DNA of 64,000 nt from Flagellimonas zhangzhouensis (GTDB taxonomy: Bacteria; Bacteroidota; Bacteroidia; Flavobacteriales; Flavobacteriaceae): contig NZ_FNKI01000002.1 in NCBI RefSeq assembly GCF_900102925.1, positions 186,001 to 250,000 of the forward strand. Direction: 5' to 3'. Below are positions 27,101 to 34,984 of this stretch, piece after piece (position 1 is the first letter of the stretch; every line of letters begins with the position of its first letter). The notes beneath the pieces were generated by a model that searched no databases, had not been told where the DNA came from, and saw only the letters and a list, made by a program, of their open reading frames with translations. The position numbers and the translations under genes were made by a program.

Positions 27101-27167
27101 TGAGTTGGCCACCATTAAGGCCAAAGAGGCAGAGAGCAATTCATCCGTAGATCCCAACCAAAACTAA
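24144..27167 (+). CDS. Large exported tetratricopeptide-repeat protein
   Basis: 1007 residues with a signal peptide (MNRKNLLAIPILMGTFFAVSAQ) and, up to the C-terminus, roughly twenty or more TPR units with typical YxLGYSHYKLGDYQSAIQ-style pairs. The last residues are charged and Ser/Asn-rich. It is probably periplasmic and a scaffold for protein complexes. The barrel gene starts 12 bp after its stop, so the pair is one operon, and I infer the two products work together at the outer membrane. No catalytic domain. Confidence 0.88.
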   Translation: MNRKNLLAIPILMGTFFAVSAQETQIYTHENKDYQDALALYNNEQYQAAQNIFESVKSTTKDYETEANSAYYAANAAIRLNQRGADKLMEEFVERYPTSTKRNSAFLDVADYYFETGKYPYALKWYKKVDESSMPYSERDRYNFNNGYALYASKRPEEAERYLNKVTTSQKYGSQAKYYLGYIAYEQDDYSAANARFDQIQDPDLLDEKLTYYQADMNFKLGKFEEAIDLAKKQLAKSNRQEVSELNKIIGESYFNLEQYAEAIPYLQEYKGKRGKWNNTDYYLLGYSHYKLGDYQSAIQQFNKIIDGNNSVSQNAYYHLAECYLKLDKKSEALNAFRNASQMDFSPEIQKDAWLNYARLSYEIGNAYEPVPQVLTTYLETYPNDEHQLEIQELLVDSYITSRNFEGAMELLEKNKNYASKETYQKVAYYRGVELFIDGDYEGAWERFDKSLKSAENATFEARALYWKAESAYRMNRFEEALVDFVRFQNSTAARSLPEYEQLDYNLGYSYFKLKDYNNATSYFQNVVSSNAIDEARKNDGYLRLGDSYFVNRKYQLAKKAYDASSKMNGPERDYAAFQKTLCDGFLGNNSAKIEGLNQFLTMFPTSTLRDDALFELGNSYIQNNQENLGLQTYDRIVSEFSKSKFAPRGLLRAGLVHYNASRNDQALDKLKEVVQKYPNTQEAKQAVATAKLVYVDEGRVSEYAAWARNLDFVEVTDAELDNASFESAERKQIEGKTDAAIRGYEDYAKQFPNGLHIESVNFALAQLYFAKGHKDQALPKYKAVADSGTGEYTEQALTRVCEIYVEKQDYNSAITYLERLESTAGIVENRTFAQSNLMKGYYGQKQYPQTIAYAEKVLKAPKIDDRIKSDAQIMIARSAIATDNERLAKTAYQEVQQIASGELAAEAWYYDAYFKNKEEDFEASNTSVQKLAKDYAAYKEWAGKGLVIMAKNFYNLGDAFQATYILESVISNFSEFEDIVSDAESELATIKAKEAESNSSVDPNQN

Positions 27168-27179
27168 ACGAGACACAAC

Positions 27180-28931
27180 ATGCAAAAGAGAACCTATATA
27201 TTTTCATTACTTTTTTTGAGCCTTTGCGGAGTGGTTATCGCCCAGGAAGAGGATAACATTGGTACGGAAACGGTAACGGTGGTAAAACCGTATTCCCCTA
27301 CCGTTTCGGATGCCTTTAAAATCAAGTCCTCCCCAAGTTTGAACGATTCCATTGTGCTGCAAAAGAAGAAAATCAATTACAGCATATTTTCGGTACCCGT
27401 AGCATCTACATTTACCCCAGCAAAAGGAAAAGCTTCGGGAGTTGAAAAAACTCCGCCTCCAACTTTGTACAATTCGTATGCATCGGTGGGGTTGGGCAAT
27501 TTCAACAATGCCTTGGTGGATTTTTACACAAGTCGCGAATTTAATCGAGGCGAAGACCTTTTGGATTTTGGTTTGACCCATAATTCTTCCCGTGGAGATT
27601 TGGACTCCACACCTTTGGACACTGATTTTTATGATACCAAGGTAAATGCTTCCTACGCCAAAAAAGACCGTTATATGGATTGGGGGGCAAGTATTGGTTT
27701 GCAACATCAACTCTATAATTGGTATGGCATCCAGAGTGAATTGTTCAGCGAAGACGAGATTAATGCCATGGATGAGACGCAAAATTATTTCAATGCAGAG
27801 GCCAAGGCGAATTTCAACATGGAAGATTCCCCATTTAAAGGTGGGAATGTATTGTTGAGACGTTTTTGGGATGCTACCAAATCCGCAGAAAACCGTGCAG
27901 TGATCAACCCAACTTTTGAGCTGCCCATTACCGAAGAATTGATTACCATTTCTGCCAAAGTGGATTATGTGGGAGGTAGTTTTGAAAATGGAAGCATTAC
28001 GGAAGGGGTAAATGAAGGGGAGAAGAAGTATGGTTTGCTTCAAGCAGGGGTAAACCCAAGCCTTTTGATCCTACGTGATGACCTTACCGTAAATCTTGGT
28101 GCCAATATTGTCTACGGTTTGGATATTGAAAACAGTGACAGCAACTTTTATATTTATCCAGCAGTTACCGCTTCATATCGATTATTGGATGAAAATGTAA
28201 TCGCTTATGGGGGAATCGAGGGCGAGTTGAAACAAAACTCCTATCACGATTTTGTGGACGAGAACCCCTATGTGTCCCCAACTCTAAATATTGAACCTAC
28301 TGACCAACAATATGAGGGGTATTTAGGATTAAAAGGACAATTGACCTCAAATATTGGATACAACATCAAAGGATCATACATGGCGGAAAACAGAAAACCC
28401 TTGTTTTACCAAAACAGTGTAAATACGGACAGAACTGATGAAAAGAGCTATTACTACGGTAATTCTTTTCAGGTGTTTTATGATGATGTGAAAACTTTGG
28501 GTGTCTTCGGGGAAATCAATGTGGATGTCAACCGAAATTTTACTTTGGGAGTGAACGCAGAGTTTTATGATTACGATACAGAAACGGATAATCCAGCGTG
28601 GAATTTACCCTCAATAAAGGGTTCTTTGTTCATGGATTACCAGATTACGGATCAATGGTATATGGGGGCGAATCTGTTTTATGTAGGGGAGCGGGATGCT
28701 TTGACCTCAGTTGTGCTAACCAATAATGTGCCTCCAACGATTACCTACACGCCAATTACCTTGGATGGCTTTTTTGATGCCAATGCCCATGTGGGATACC
28801 GCTTCAACGATCAACTTTCCATTTTTGTTAAAGCATCGAATATTGCGAACAACAATTACCAGCGTTGGGCCAATTTTAGAGTGCAAGGATTCCAAGCTTT
28901 GGCAGGAGTGTCTTATAAGTTCGATTTCTAA
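27180..28931 (+). CDS. TonB-receptor-like outer-membrane beta-barrel without plug
   Basis: 583 residues with a signal peptide (MQKRTYIFSLLFLSLCGVVIAQ). A conserved N-terminal stretch follows (TVTVVKPYSPTVSDAFKIKS), then continuous amphipathic strands ending in an aromatic-terminated GVSYKFDF. It resembles the barrel portion of TonB-dependent receptors, but I see no plug domain, and the TVVKPYSPTV peptide looks more like an exposed N-terminal arm. The strands suggest a barrel of moderate size. Operon partner of the TPR protein. A role as a transporter or assembly factor is not shown by sequence. Confidence 0.8.
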   Translation: MQKRTYIFSLLFLSLCGVVIAQEEDNIGTETVTVVKPYSPTVSDAFKIKSSPSLNDSIVLQKKKINYSIFSVPVASTFTPAKGKASGVEKTPPPTLYNSYASVGLGNFNNALVDFYTSREFNRGEDLLDFGLTHNSSRGDLDSTPLDTDFYDTKVNASYAKKDRYMDWGASIGLQHQLYNWYGIQSELFSEDEINAMDETQNYFNAEAKANFNMEDSPFKGGNVLLRRFWDATKSAENRAVINPTFELPITEELITISAKVDYVGGSFENGSITEGVNEGEKKYGLLQAGVNPSLLILRDDLTVNLGANIVYGLDIENSDSNFYIYPAVTASYRLLDENVIAYGGIEGELKQNSYHDFVDENPYVSPTLNIEPTDQQYEGYLGLKGQLTSNIGYNIKGSYMAENRKPLFYQNSVNTDRTDEKSYYYGNSFQVFYDDVKTLGVFGEINVDVNRNFTLGVNAEFYDYDTETDNPAWNLPSIKGSLFMDYQITDQWYMGANLFYVGERDALTSVVLTNNVPPTITYTPITLDGFFDANAHVGYRFNDQLSIFVKASNIANNNYQRWANFRVQGFQALAGVSYKFDF

Positions 28932-28950
28932 TTTGTAGGATTTTACGCAA

Positions 28951-28958
28951 TAATTTTG
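28951..28958 (+). promoter_or_regulatory. -7 promoter element, candidate, upstream of the OmpA gene
   Basis: TAATTTTG matches TAnnTTTG, about 76 bp before the start. The only upstream TTTG is at 15-bp spacing, so this is tentative. Confidence 0.35.
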
Positions 28959-28980
28959 CAGATGGGACGTTTTGTACATT

Positions 28981-29013
28981 CCATCAATGCATTGATAATC
29001 ATGTGATTGATGG
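28981..29013. promoter_or_regulatory. Overlapping inverted repeats upstream of the OmpA gene
   Basis: CCATCAAT (28981-28988) and ATTGATGG (29006-29013) form an 8-bp inverted repeat. Within it ATCAATGCATTGAT (28983-28996) is a 14-bp perfect palindrome. It could be an operator, a leader hairpin or a terminator for the upstream barrel gene. Confidence 0.4.
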
Positions 29014-29033
29014 TTCTCAAAGTTCTGGAAACC

Positions 29034-30128
29034 ATGCGATTTCGACCTCAATACATAGCCTCAACTATCCTATTTCTGTCGGCCATTGCTATATGCTTTT
29101 CCCAAAATTTGGTATTGAATGGTGGTTTTGAGGACTTCATTAACTGTCCAGTGAAAATGAGCAATCTCAATCGTGATGCGGAACATTGGAGCGCACCATC
29201 TTTGGGAACTACCGATTATTTTAACCAATGCAGCAAAACAAAATTGGGTGTGCCCATGAACTTCAAAGGGAAACAAGACCCCTACGAAGGTTCAGGTTAT
29301 GCAGGTTTGTATTTGTATGCACCCAAAGATTATCGAGAATATATTCAAGTGCCATTGCAGGAAACTCTTGAAAAGGGAAGCCGATACCGTTTGACCTTAT
29401 TCATCAGCCTTGCAGAAAAATCAGATGGTTCTGTGATGGATATTGGTGCTGTATTTGCCGAAAAACCGCTTTCCATCCATACCAAAAGACAACTTTCACA
29501 TGGCGTTTTGTCTTCTTCACCAGTGCAAACAACCCACATCAAACAATTTCCTGCCACTGGACTGTATGAGGACAAACAGAAATGGATGGAGTTAAGTTTT
29601 AATGTGGTGGCCAAAGGTTTTGAAACCCATTTGATTCTGGGCAATTTTAAAAGTAATGCAGGAACCACTTATGTGAGTCACAATAAAGAGGCAAATAAAG
29701 AAGAGGGCTACTCTTATTACTATTTGGATGATATTTCTTTGACCTACCTTGGTCCTGAGTACAAAGCCAATGAGGTGTATGTGTTAGATCATGTCAATTT
29801 TAATTTTGACCGATTCGACCTTCAGCCCAAAGCGAAGCAAAGCTTGCAAGATGTTTATGAATACTTAAAGCAAAACCCCAATCTCGAAGTGGCCATTAGT
29901 GGACATACAGATGATTTGGGTTCCGATGAATACAATGATGTACTTTCTCGGGAAAGAGCATTGGTCGTTGCTAATTATTTAATCGCCTTGGGTCTGGATA
30001 AAAAACGAATTTCCTCCAAAGGCTACGGGGACAAAAAACCAATCGACTCAACATTGACAGAAGAAGCTCGACGTAAGAACCGACGTGTGGAATTCGTTAT
30101 GACCGAGTTTGAAGACGAAGACCCTTAA
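29034..30128 (+). CDS. OmpA-family outer-membrane protein
   Basis: 364 residues from ATG 29034 (signal peptide MRFRPQYIASTILFLSAIAICFSQ). The N-terminal domain starts NLVLNGGFEDF, a carbohydrate-binding-like start common in Bacteroidota OmpA proteins. The C-terminal OmpA domain (about residues 245-360) carries the peptidoglycan-binding pattern SGHTDDLGSDEYNDVLSRERA and ends RKNRRVEFVM. It anchors the outer membrane to peptidoglycan. A TTG at 29007 or ATG at 29010 is in frame but gives a poor signal peptide. Confidence 0.9.
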   Translation: MRFRPQYIASTILFLSAIAICFSQNLVLNGGFEDFINCPVKMSNLNRDAEHWSAPSLGTTDYFNQCSKTKLGVPMNFKGKQDPYEGSGYAGLYLYAPKDYREYIQVPLQETLEKGSRYRLTLFISLAEKSDGSVMDIGAVFAEKPLSIHTKRQLSHGVLSSSPVQTTHIKQFPATGLYEDKQKWMELSFNVVAKGFETHLILGNFKSNAGTTYVSHNKEANKEEGYSYYYLDDISLTYLGPEYKANEVYVLDHVNFNFDRFDLQPKAKQSLQDVYEYLKQNPNLEVAISGHTDDLGSDEYNDVLSRERALVVANYLIALGLDKKRISSKGYGDKKPIDSTLTEEARRKNRRVEFVMTEFEDEDP

Positions 30129-30170
30129 TATTCCTTTGCTTTTTCTATTTTTGGTGGAAACCATCCGAAA

Positions 30171-31790
30171 ATGAAAAAGTTCCTTTTTATCTCTATTACT
30201 TTTCTGGCACTTTCTTGCCAAACCAAAGAAGAGGTTGATCTTATTGTTCAAAATGCCAACATCTACACTGTGGATGGTGATTTTTCAAAAGCATCGAGCA
30301 TTGCCATCAAAGATGGAAAGTTTGTTGCGGTAGGTAATATCGAAGAAATCACTCAAAAATACAACGCCAAAGAACTTTTAGACGCTGAGGGCAAAACCAT
30401 TGTTCCTGGTCTGATCGATGCCCATTGTCATTTTTATGGTTTGGGACAAAATCAGCAAGTGGTGGACTTGGTAGGAACCTCGAGTTATGACGAAATATTG
30501 GAAAAGGTTGTCGCCTTTCACAAAGAGCGTCCATCCAGTTTTGTGATGGGTAGGGGATGGGACCAAAACGATTGGGAAGTGAAAGAATTCCCGACCAAAG
30601 AGAAATTGGATGAATTATTTCCAGATACGCCTGTTGCCTTGCGTAGAATTGATGGCCATGCCCTTTTGGTCAATCAAAAAGCGTTGGATTTGGCTGGAAT
30701 TACAGTCGATACTAAAACCGAGGGGGGTGAAATCGTAAAGGAAAACGGTAAACTAACGGGTGTTTTAGTGGATAATCCAATGGGACTTATCGATCCTATT
30801 GTTCCTCCATTAAGCACAGAACAACAAATTCAGGCACTAAAAGATGCTGAAAGAATTTCCTTGGATTATGGATTGACCACTGTGAATGATGCAGGATTGT
30901 CCAGGGAGACCATCGAACTTATTGATAGTCTGCAACAAGCAGGAGAATTGTCCATTCGTGTCTATGCGATGGTAGCCAATTACCCCGAGAATTTGGATTA
31001 CTTTTTAAATAAAGGCATCATCAAAACCGATGGTTTAAATGTAAGTTCAGTAAAAGTGTATGGTGATGGCGCTTTGGGTTCCAGAGGAGCGGCTTTGCGT
31101 GAACCATATTCCGATAAACCTGGGCATTTTGGAGCCATGGTAACCCCAGTGGACCAGATTGAAGCATTAGCGCAACGAATTGCTGCCTCTGATTACCAAA
31201 TGAATACCCATGCGATTGGGGATTCTGCCAATATTGTAGTGCTTAGAGCTTATGATAAAGCTTTGGAAGGGAAATCCGACCGCAGATGGAAAGTTGAGCA
31301 TGCTCAAGTAATTTCCCCCTCCGATTTTGATTATTACGAAAAGGGAATCATTCCATCCGTGCAACCCACCCATGCTACAAGTGATATGTATTGGGCAGGA
31401 GATAGATTGGGTTCAGAACGTGAAAAGGGTGCCTATGCTTACAAAGATTTATTGGAAAAAGCTGGATTGGTCGCTTTAGGGACCGATTTTCCCGTGGAAC
31501 GTGTAAGTCCATTTTTAACTTTTTACGCTGCTGTTGCCAGACAAGATTTGGAGCAATATCCAGAAAGAGGCTATCAAATGGAAAATGCTTTGTCTCGGGA
31601 AGAAACCTTAAAAGGGATGACCATTTGGGCAGCCTACTCCAATTTTGAGGAGGATGAAAAGGGAAGCATTGAACCAGGTAAATTTGCAGATTTTGTCATT
31701 TTGAGTGAGGATATTATGACTGCTCCTTTGCAAAACATTCCAAACATAGAAGCCGAACAAGTCTTCTTGGGCGGTAAAAAGATGAAATAA
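30171..31790 (+). CDS. YtcJ-like amidohydrolase lipoprotein
   Basis: 539 residues. A lipoprotein signal with Cys16 (FLALSC) is followed by an amidohydrolase of the YtcJ type (amidohydrolase 3). Motifs: DAHCHF (His85, His87), a central GDGALGS, HAIGDSA, the HAQV pair and GTDFPVE near the C-terminal end of the barrel. It probably hydrolyses an amide or N-acyl substrate, with its active site facing the periplasm. Substrate not predictable. It starts 43 bp after the OmpA gene. Confidence 0.88.
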   Translation: MKKFLFISITFLALSCQTKEEVDLIVQNANIYTVDGDFSKASSIAIKDGKFVAVGNIEEITQKYNAKELLDAEGKTIVPGLIDAHCHFYGLGQNQQVVDLVGTSSYDEILEKVVAFHKERPSSFVMGRGWDQNDWEVKEFPTKEKLDELFPDTPVALRRIDGHALLVNQKALDLAGITVDTKTEGGEIVKENGKLTGVLVDNPMGLIDPIVPPLSTEQQIQALKDAERISLDYGLTTVNDAGLSRETIELIDSLQQAGELSIRVYAMVANYPENLDYFLNKGIIKTDGLNVSSVKVYGDGALGSRGAALREPYSDKPGHFGAMVTPVDQIEALAQRIAASDYQMNTHAIGDSANIVVLRAYDKALEGKSDRRWKVEHAQVISPSDFDYYEKGIIPSVQPTHATSDMYWAGDRLGSEREKGAYAYKDLLEKAGLVALGTDFPVERVSPFLTFYAAVARQDLEQYPERGYQMENALSREETLKGMTIWAAYSNFEEDEKGSIEPGKFADFVILSEDIMTAPLQNIPNIEAEQVFLGGKKMK

Positions 31791-31798
31791 GTTTGAAT

Positions 31799-31825
31799 GT
31801 CATTCTGAACAACGTGAAGAATCTT
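31799..31825. repeat. Degenerate dispersed palindrome overlapping a gene start
   Basis: GTCATTCTGAACAACGTGAA then GAATCTT, with ATTCT/AGAAT arms, matches the reverse complement of the element at 18914. The GTG used as start of the next gene lies inside it. Confidence 0.5.
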
Positions 31826-32251
31826 TCAAAACACGCACCGATAAGTTTTTCAATTTGGGTATTATTACTTGTTTTTTCGGGATGTAAGAATGATGGGCCA
31901 CCAAAATATGAGGATTTTGATGAAAATGATTTCGATCAGGTGCCTGCGGTTGTGATTAAAATTACAAGAACACCTATCGTTGGAAATAGTTCACATTTTA
32001 GATGGGATGAAATCAATGTTTATTATGCGTACAATCTTAAATCAGATTCAATTTTGATAGGCAAGGAATTGGATGTTGATTTAGCGTTGAAAGAGGGTGA
32101 TGGTTTTTATGTTCTAGTTCATAAAAAAGATAAGGATATCAGTTTCATTGCAGGTCACCGATTATTGCCAAATGACCAAAAAATTCTTGAAAGCTATCTA
32201 AGGAAATCAAAAGAGAAAGGAGTCAAGTATTTTGGTGTTGAAGAAGAATAA
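31814..32251 (+). CDS. Small hypothetical lipoprotein
   Basis: From GTG 31814 the N-terminus reads MKNLSKHAPISFSIWVLLLV then FSGC, a lipoprotein signal with Cys24. The open frame goes back to a TTG at 31793 that lies in a dispersed repeat, and there is no ATG. The mature part (145 residues in all) is acidic (EDFDENDFD), followed by a small beta-rich domain containing FRWDEINVYYAYNL. No family recognised. It follows the amidohydrolase closely and ends just before a terminator. Confidence 0.65.
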   Translation: MKNLSKHAPISFSIWVLLLVFSGCKNDGPPKYEDFDENDFDQVPAVVIKITRTPIVGNSSHFRWDEINVYYAYNLKSDSILIGKELDVDLALKEGDGFYVLVHKKDKDISFIAGHRLLPNDQKILESYLRKSKEKGVKYFGVEEE

Positions 32252-32276
32252 AAAAAGCCCCAATTAAGGGGCTTTT
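32251..32276. terminator. Bidirectional terminator between convergent genes
   Basis: GCCCC-AATTAA-GGGGC stem flanked by an A-run and a T-run, serving the lipoprotein gene and the convergent DUF2911 gene. Confidence 0.85.
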
Positions 32277-32297
32277 ATCTTTTAGCAACTTTTCTGC

Positions 32298-32828
32298 TTA
32301 ATAAGAAAGTGGCAAAGTAACGCGAGTGGTTCCCCATCCCATTACCATATTTCCGTCATCGTCAAAAGCAATGGAAAAAGCTTCCAATTCTTCACTATCG
32401 GAGCTTACTTTGGCAGTAGCTCTTGCTACATCGCCATCACTGTTGTACGAATAAGCACCCCATTCATGCAGGTTGCTGTTCAAAATAACAGTCCATTCGC
32501 CTTCACCTGGAATAGTGAACAATGCATAAGAACCTGCTTTGATGGATTTACCACCAAAAGTTACGCTTTTATAAAAAGTAACTTCGGTAGACTCATTGGC
32601 GCCAGTTCTCCATACTTTACCAACAGGGGCAAGTTCATCCAAGCTACGTCCCTTAAGCTGTGGGCGGCTGTAAACTACTTTTGCCATTTTATTGGTTTCC
32701 CTAGAGCTGGAAGGGTAGTATGCAATGTCCGCAGGACTCGCGTCCAGTCCACTGAATTTCTGTGCTGTAGCCTCGGTCGTAAATACAAGACCTGCAAATA
32801 ACATTAGTACTAAGGTTAAATTTTTCAT
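32298..32828 (-). CDS. DUF2911 exported protein
   Basis: 176 residues with a signal peptide (MKNLTLVLMLFAGLVFTTEATAQ). The family's conserved elements are present: SRPQLKGRSLD, GKVWRTGANESTEV, IKAGSYALFTIP and a final WGTTRVTLPL. DUF2911 proteins are widespread in Bacteroidota, small and all-beta, with no known function. Single gene between a terminator and the AT-rich asnB upstream region. Confidence 0.9.
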   Translation of the reverse strand: MKNLTLVLMLFAGLVFTTEATAQKFSGLDASPADIAYYPSSSRETNKMAKVVYSRPQLKGRSLDELAPVGKVWRTGANESTEVTFYKSVTFGGKSIKAGSYALFTIPGEGEWTVILNSNLHEWGAYSYNSDGDVARATAKVSSDSEELEAFSIAFDDDGNMVMGWGTTRVTLPLSY

Positions 32829-33064
32829 GATTTTGGTTTTAGTTTATTGTCAAATCTAATTAATAATTGTTCAATATAAAGACGATAAAATAAAGGAACC
32901 TTACAATGTGTTCGATGTAATAGCTAAAATCATTGAAATTATTTCATTTTGATATAAATGATAGTTAAATAATTTCAAAGTGTAGTTTAAAATTAATATT
33001 TAGTTTTATATATTAAGTTTATAGTTCATTTTTGTGTCATAATTGTAACAATAAATAAAAAATT

Positions 33065-34735
33065 ATGTGTGGAATTGTTTGTGCATTTGATGTAAAGGAA
33101 AGTACGGAGGTATTGCGCCCACAATTATTGGAAATGTCTAAAAAAGTTAGGCACAGAGGGCCAGACTGGAGTGGTATTTATGCTAATGATAAAGCAATTT
33201 TGGCCCACGAGAGATTGGCAATTGTAGATCCAGCATCTGGAAAACAACCATTGTTCAGTGCCGATGGAAAATTGGTATTGGCCGCCAATGGTGAAATATA
33301 TAACCATCAAGAACTTCGTAAGCAGTTTGAAGGCAAATATGACTTTCAAACCCAATCGGATTGTGAAGTGATCTTGGCTTTGTACCAAGAAAAAGGAGTA
33401 GACTTTGTGGATGAAATGAACGGTATCTTTGGATTCGCCATTTATGATTCCGAAAAGGATGAGTACTTCATCGCAAGAGATCATATGGGAATTATTCCAT
33501 TATATATTGGATGGGATAAGAATGGAACTTTTTATGTGGCTTCCGAATTAAAGGCTTTGGAGGGAACTTGTTCTAAAATCCAACTTTTTCCTCCAGGACA
33601 CTACATGCATAGTTCTGATGGCGAATTTGTAAGATGGTACCAAAGAGATTGGATGGATTATGATGCCGTAAAAGAAAACGAAACCAGTATCCAAAAAATC
33701 AAAGATGCGTTGGAAGCTGCCGTACACCGCCAGTTGATGTCCGATGTACCTTATGGGGTGTTGCTTTCAGGAGGATTGGATTCTTCTGTAACGTCTGCCA
33801 TTGCAAAAAAATATTCCCAAAAACGAATTGAGTCTGGTGATACTGCCGATGCTTGGTGGCCTCAATTGCACTCCTTTTCTGTAGGACTTGAGGGTTCTCC
33901 AGATTTGGCAGCTGCGCAAAAAGTGGCCGATCATATCGGAACCGTTCACCACGAAATAAAATTCACTATTCAAGAAGGTTTGGATGCCATCAAAGATGTG
34001 ATCTACAACTTGGAAACTTACGATATCACCACCATTAGAGCCTCCACGCCTATGTATTTGATGGCTCGTGTAATCAAATCCATGGGAATAAAAATGGTAT
34101 TGTCTGGTGAAGGGGCGGATGAGTTGTTTGGTGGGTATTTGTATTTCCACAAAGCACCAAGCCCAAAAGATTTCCACGAAGAAACTGTTCGCAAGTTGGA
34201 TAAACTTCACATGTACGATTGTTTGCGCGCCAACAAATCTTTGGCTGCTTGGGGAATCGAAGGCCGTGTACCATTCTTGGACAAAGAATTTATGGATGTC
34301 GCCATGACCATCAACCCAAAAGATAAAATGATCAACGGTGAGCGTATGGAAAAATGGGTAGTACGTAAAGCCTTCGAAGATTATTTGCCAGAAAGTGTGG
34401 CTTGGAGACAGAAAGAACAATTTTCGGATGGTGTAGGATATAGCTGGATTGATACCTTGAAGGAAATGGTAAACGAAGAGGTGAGCGATGAGCAATTGGC
34501 AAACGCGCATTTCAAATTCCCAATCCAAACTCCGACCACCAAAGAAGAATATTATTACAGATCTATTTTTGAAAGTCATTTCCCTTCCGATGCAGCAGCC
34601 TTGTGTGTACCTCAAGAGCCATCGGTAGCTTGTAGCACCAAAATTGCACTCGAATGGGACGAAGCTTTTAAAAACATGAACGATCCTTCAGGTAGGGCAG
34701 TGGCCAAGGTGCATACTGATGCCTATGAAAAATAA
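33065..34735 (+). CDS. asnB: Asparagine synthase B (glutamine-hydrolysing)
   Basis: 556 residues. Cys2 directly after the initiator Met (MCGIVCAFD) is the N-terminal nucleophile of the class II glutaminase, which confirms the start. RHRGPDWSG and LVLAANGEIYNHQ belong to the glutaminase fold, and LLSGGLDSSV (about residues 232-241) is the ATP pyrophosphatase P-loop. It makes asparagine from aspartate, ATP and glutamine. AT-rich 5' region of about 230 bp; the gene ends before a clear terminator. Confidence 0.97.
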   Translation: MCGIVCAFDVKESTEVLRPQLLEMSKKVRHRGPDWSGIYANDKAILAHERLAIVDPASGKQPLFSADGKLVLAANGEIYNHQELRKQFEGKYDFQTQSDCEVILALYQEKGVDFVDEMNGIFGFAIYDSEKDEYFIARDHMGIIPLYIGWDKNGTFYVASELKALEGTCSKIQLFPPGHYMHSSDGEFVRWYQRDWMDYDAVKENETSIQKIKDALEAAVHRQLMSDVPYGVLLSGGLDSSVTSAIAKKYSQKRIESGDTADAWWPQLHSFSVGLEGSPDLAAAQKVADHIGTVHHEIKFTIQEGLDAIKDVIYNLETYDITTIRASTPMYLMARVIKSMGIKMVLSGEGADELFGGYLYFHKAPSPKDFHEETVRKLDKLHMYDCLRANKSLAAWGIEGRVPFLDKEFMDVAMTINPKDKMINGERMEKWVVRKAFEDYLPESVAWRQKEQFSDGVGYSWIDTLKEMVNEEVSDEQLANAHFKFPIQTPTTKEEYYYRSIFESHFPSDAAALCVPQEPSVACSTKIALEWDEAFKNMNDPSGRAVAKVHTDAYEK

Positions 34736-34794
34736 TCCATTATTTAAATCAGATTAGAATGAATCGGTTTTAAAGATCGTTTCATTTAATTAGC

Positions 34795-34824
34795 CAAAAA
34801 AGCCCCTTTTTAAGGGGTTTTTTT
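34795..34824 (+). terminator. Terminator of asnB
   Basis: AGCCCCTTTTTAAGGGG hairpin followed by TTTTTTT. Confidence 0.85.
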
Positions 34825-34939
34825 ATGAAAAGGATGCTGACTGCCACTTATTCAACGAAACGCTCATTTTTCCACAGTATTTGTTGATAACTTAGGGTGT
34901 CCAATGCCTTCCGAAAACCCTTTTCAATAGGGTAATCAT

Positions 34940-34947
34940 TATATTTG
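34940..34947 (+). promoter_or_regulatory. -7 promoter element of gyrB
   Basis: TATATTTG, 37 bp before the start codon. No TTG lies at the standard -33 spacing. Confidence 0.5.
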
Positions 34948-34984
34948 TAAGATTTGAAAATTTGAAGGCAAACACAAAGTATAT

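Noticed and set aside
27207..28043. 278-codon minus-strand frame inside the barrel gene
   Set aside because: Antisense to a confident gene with a signal peptide; no recognisable content.
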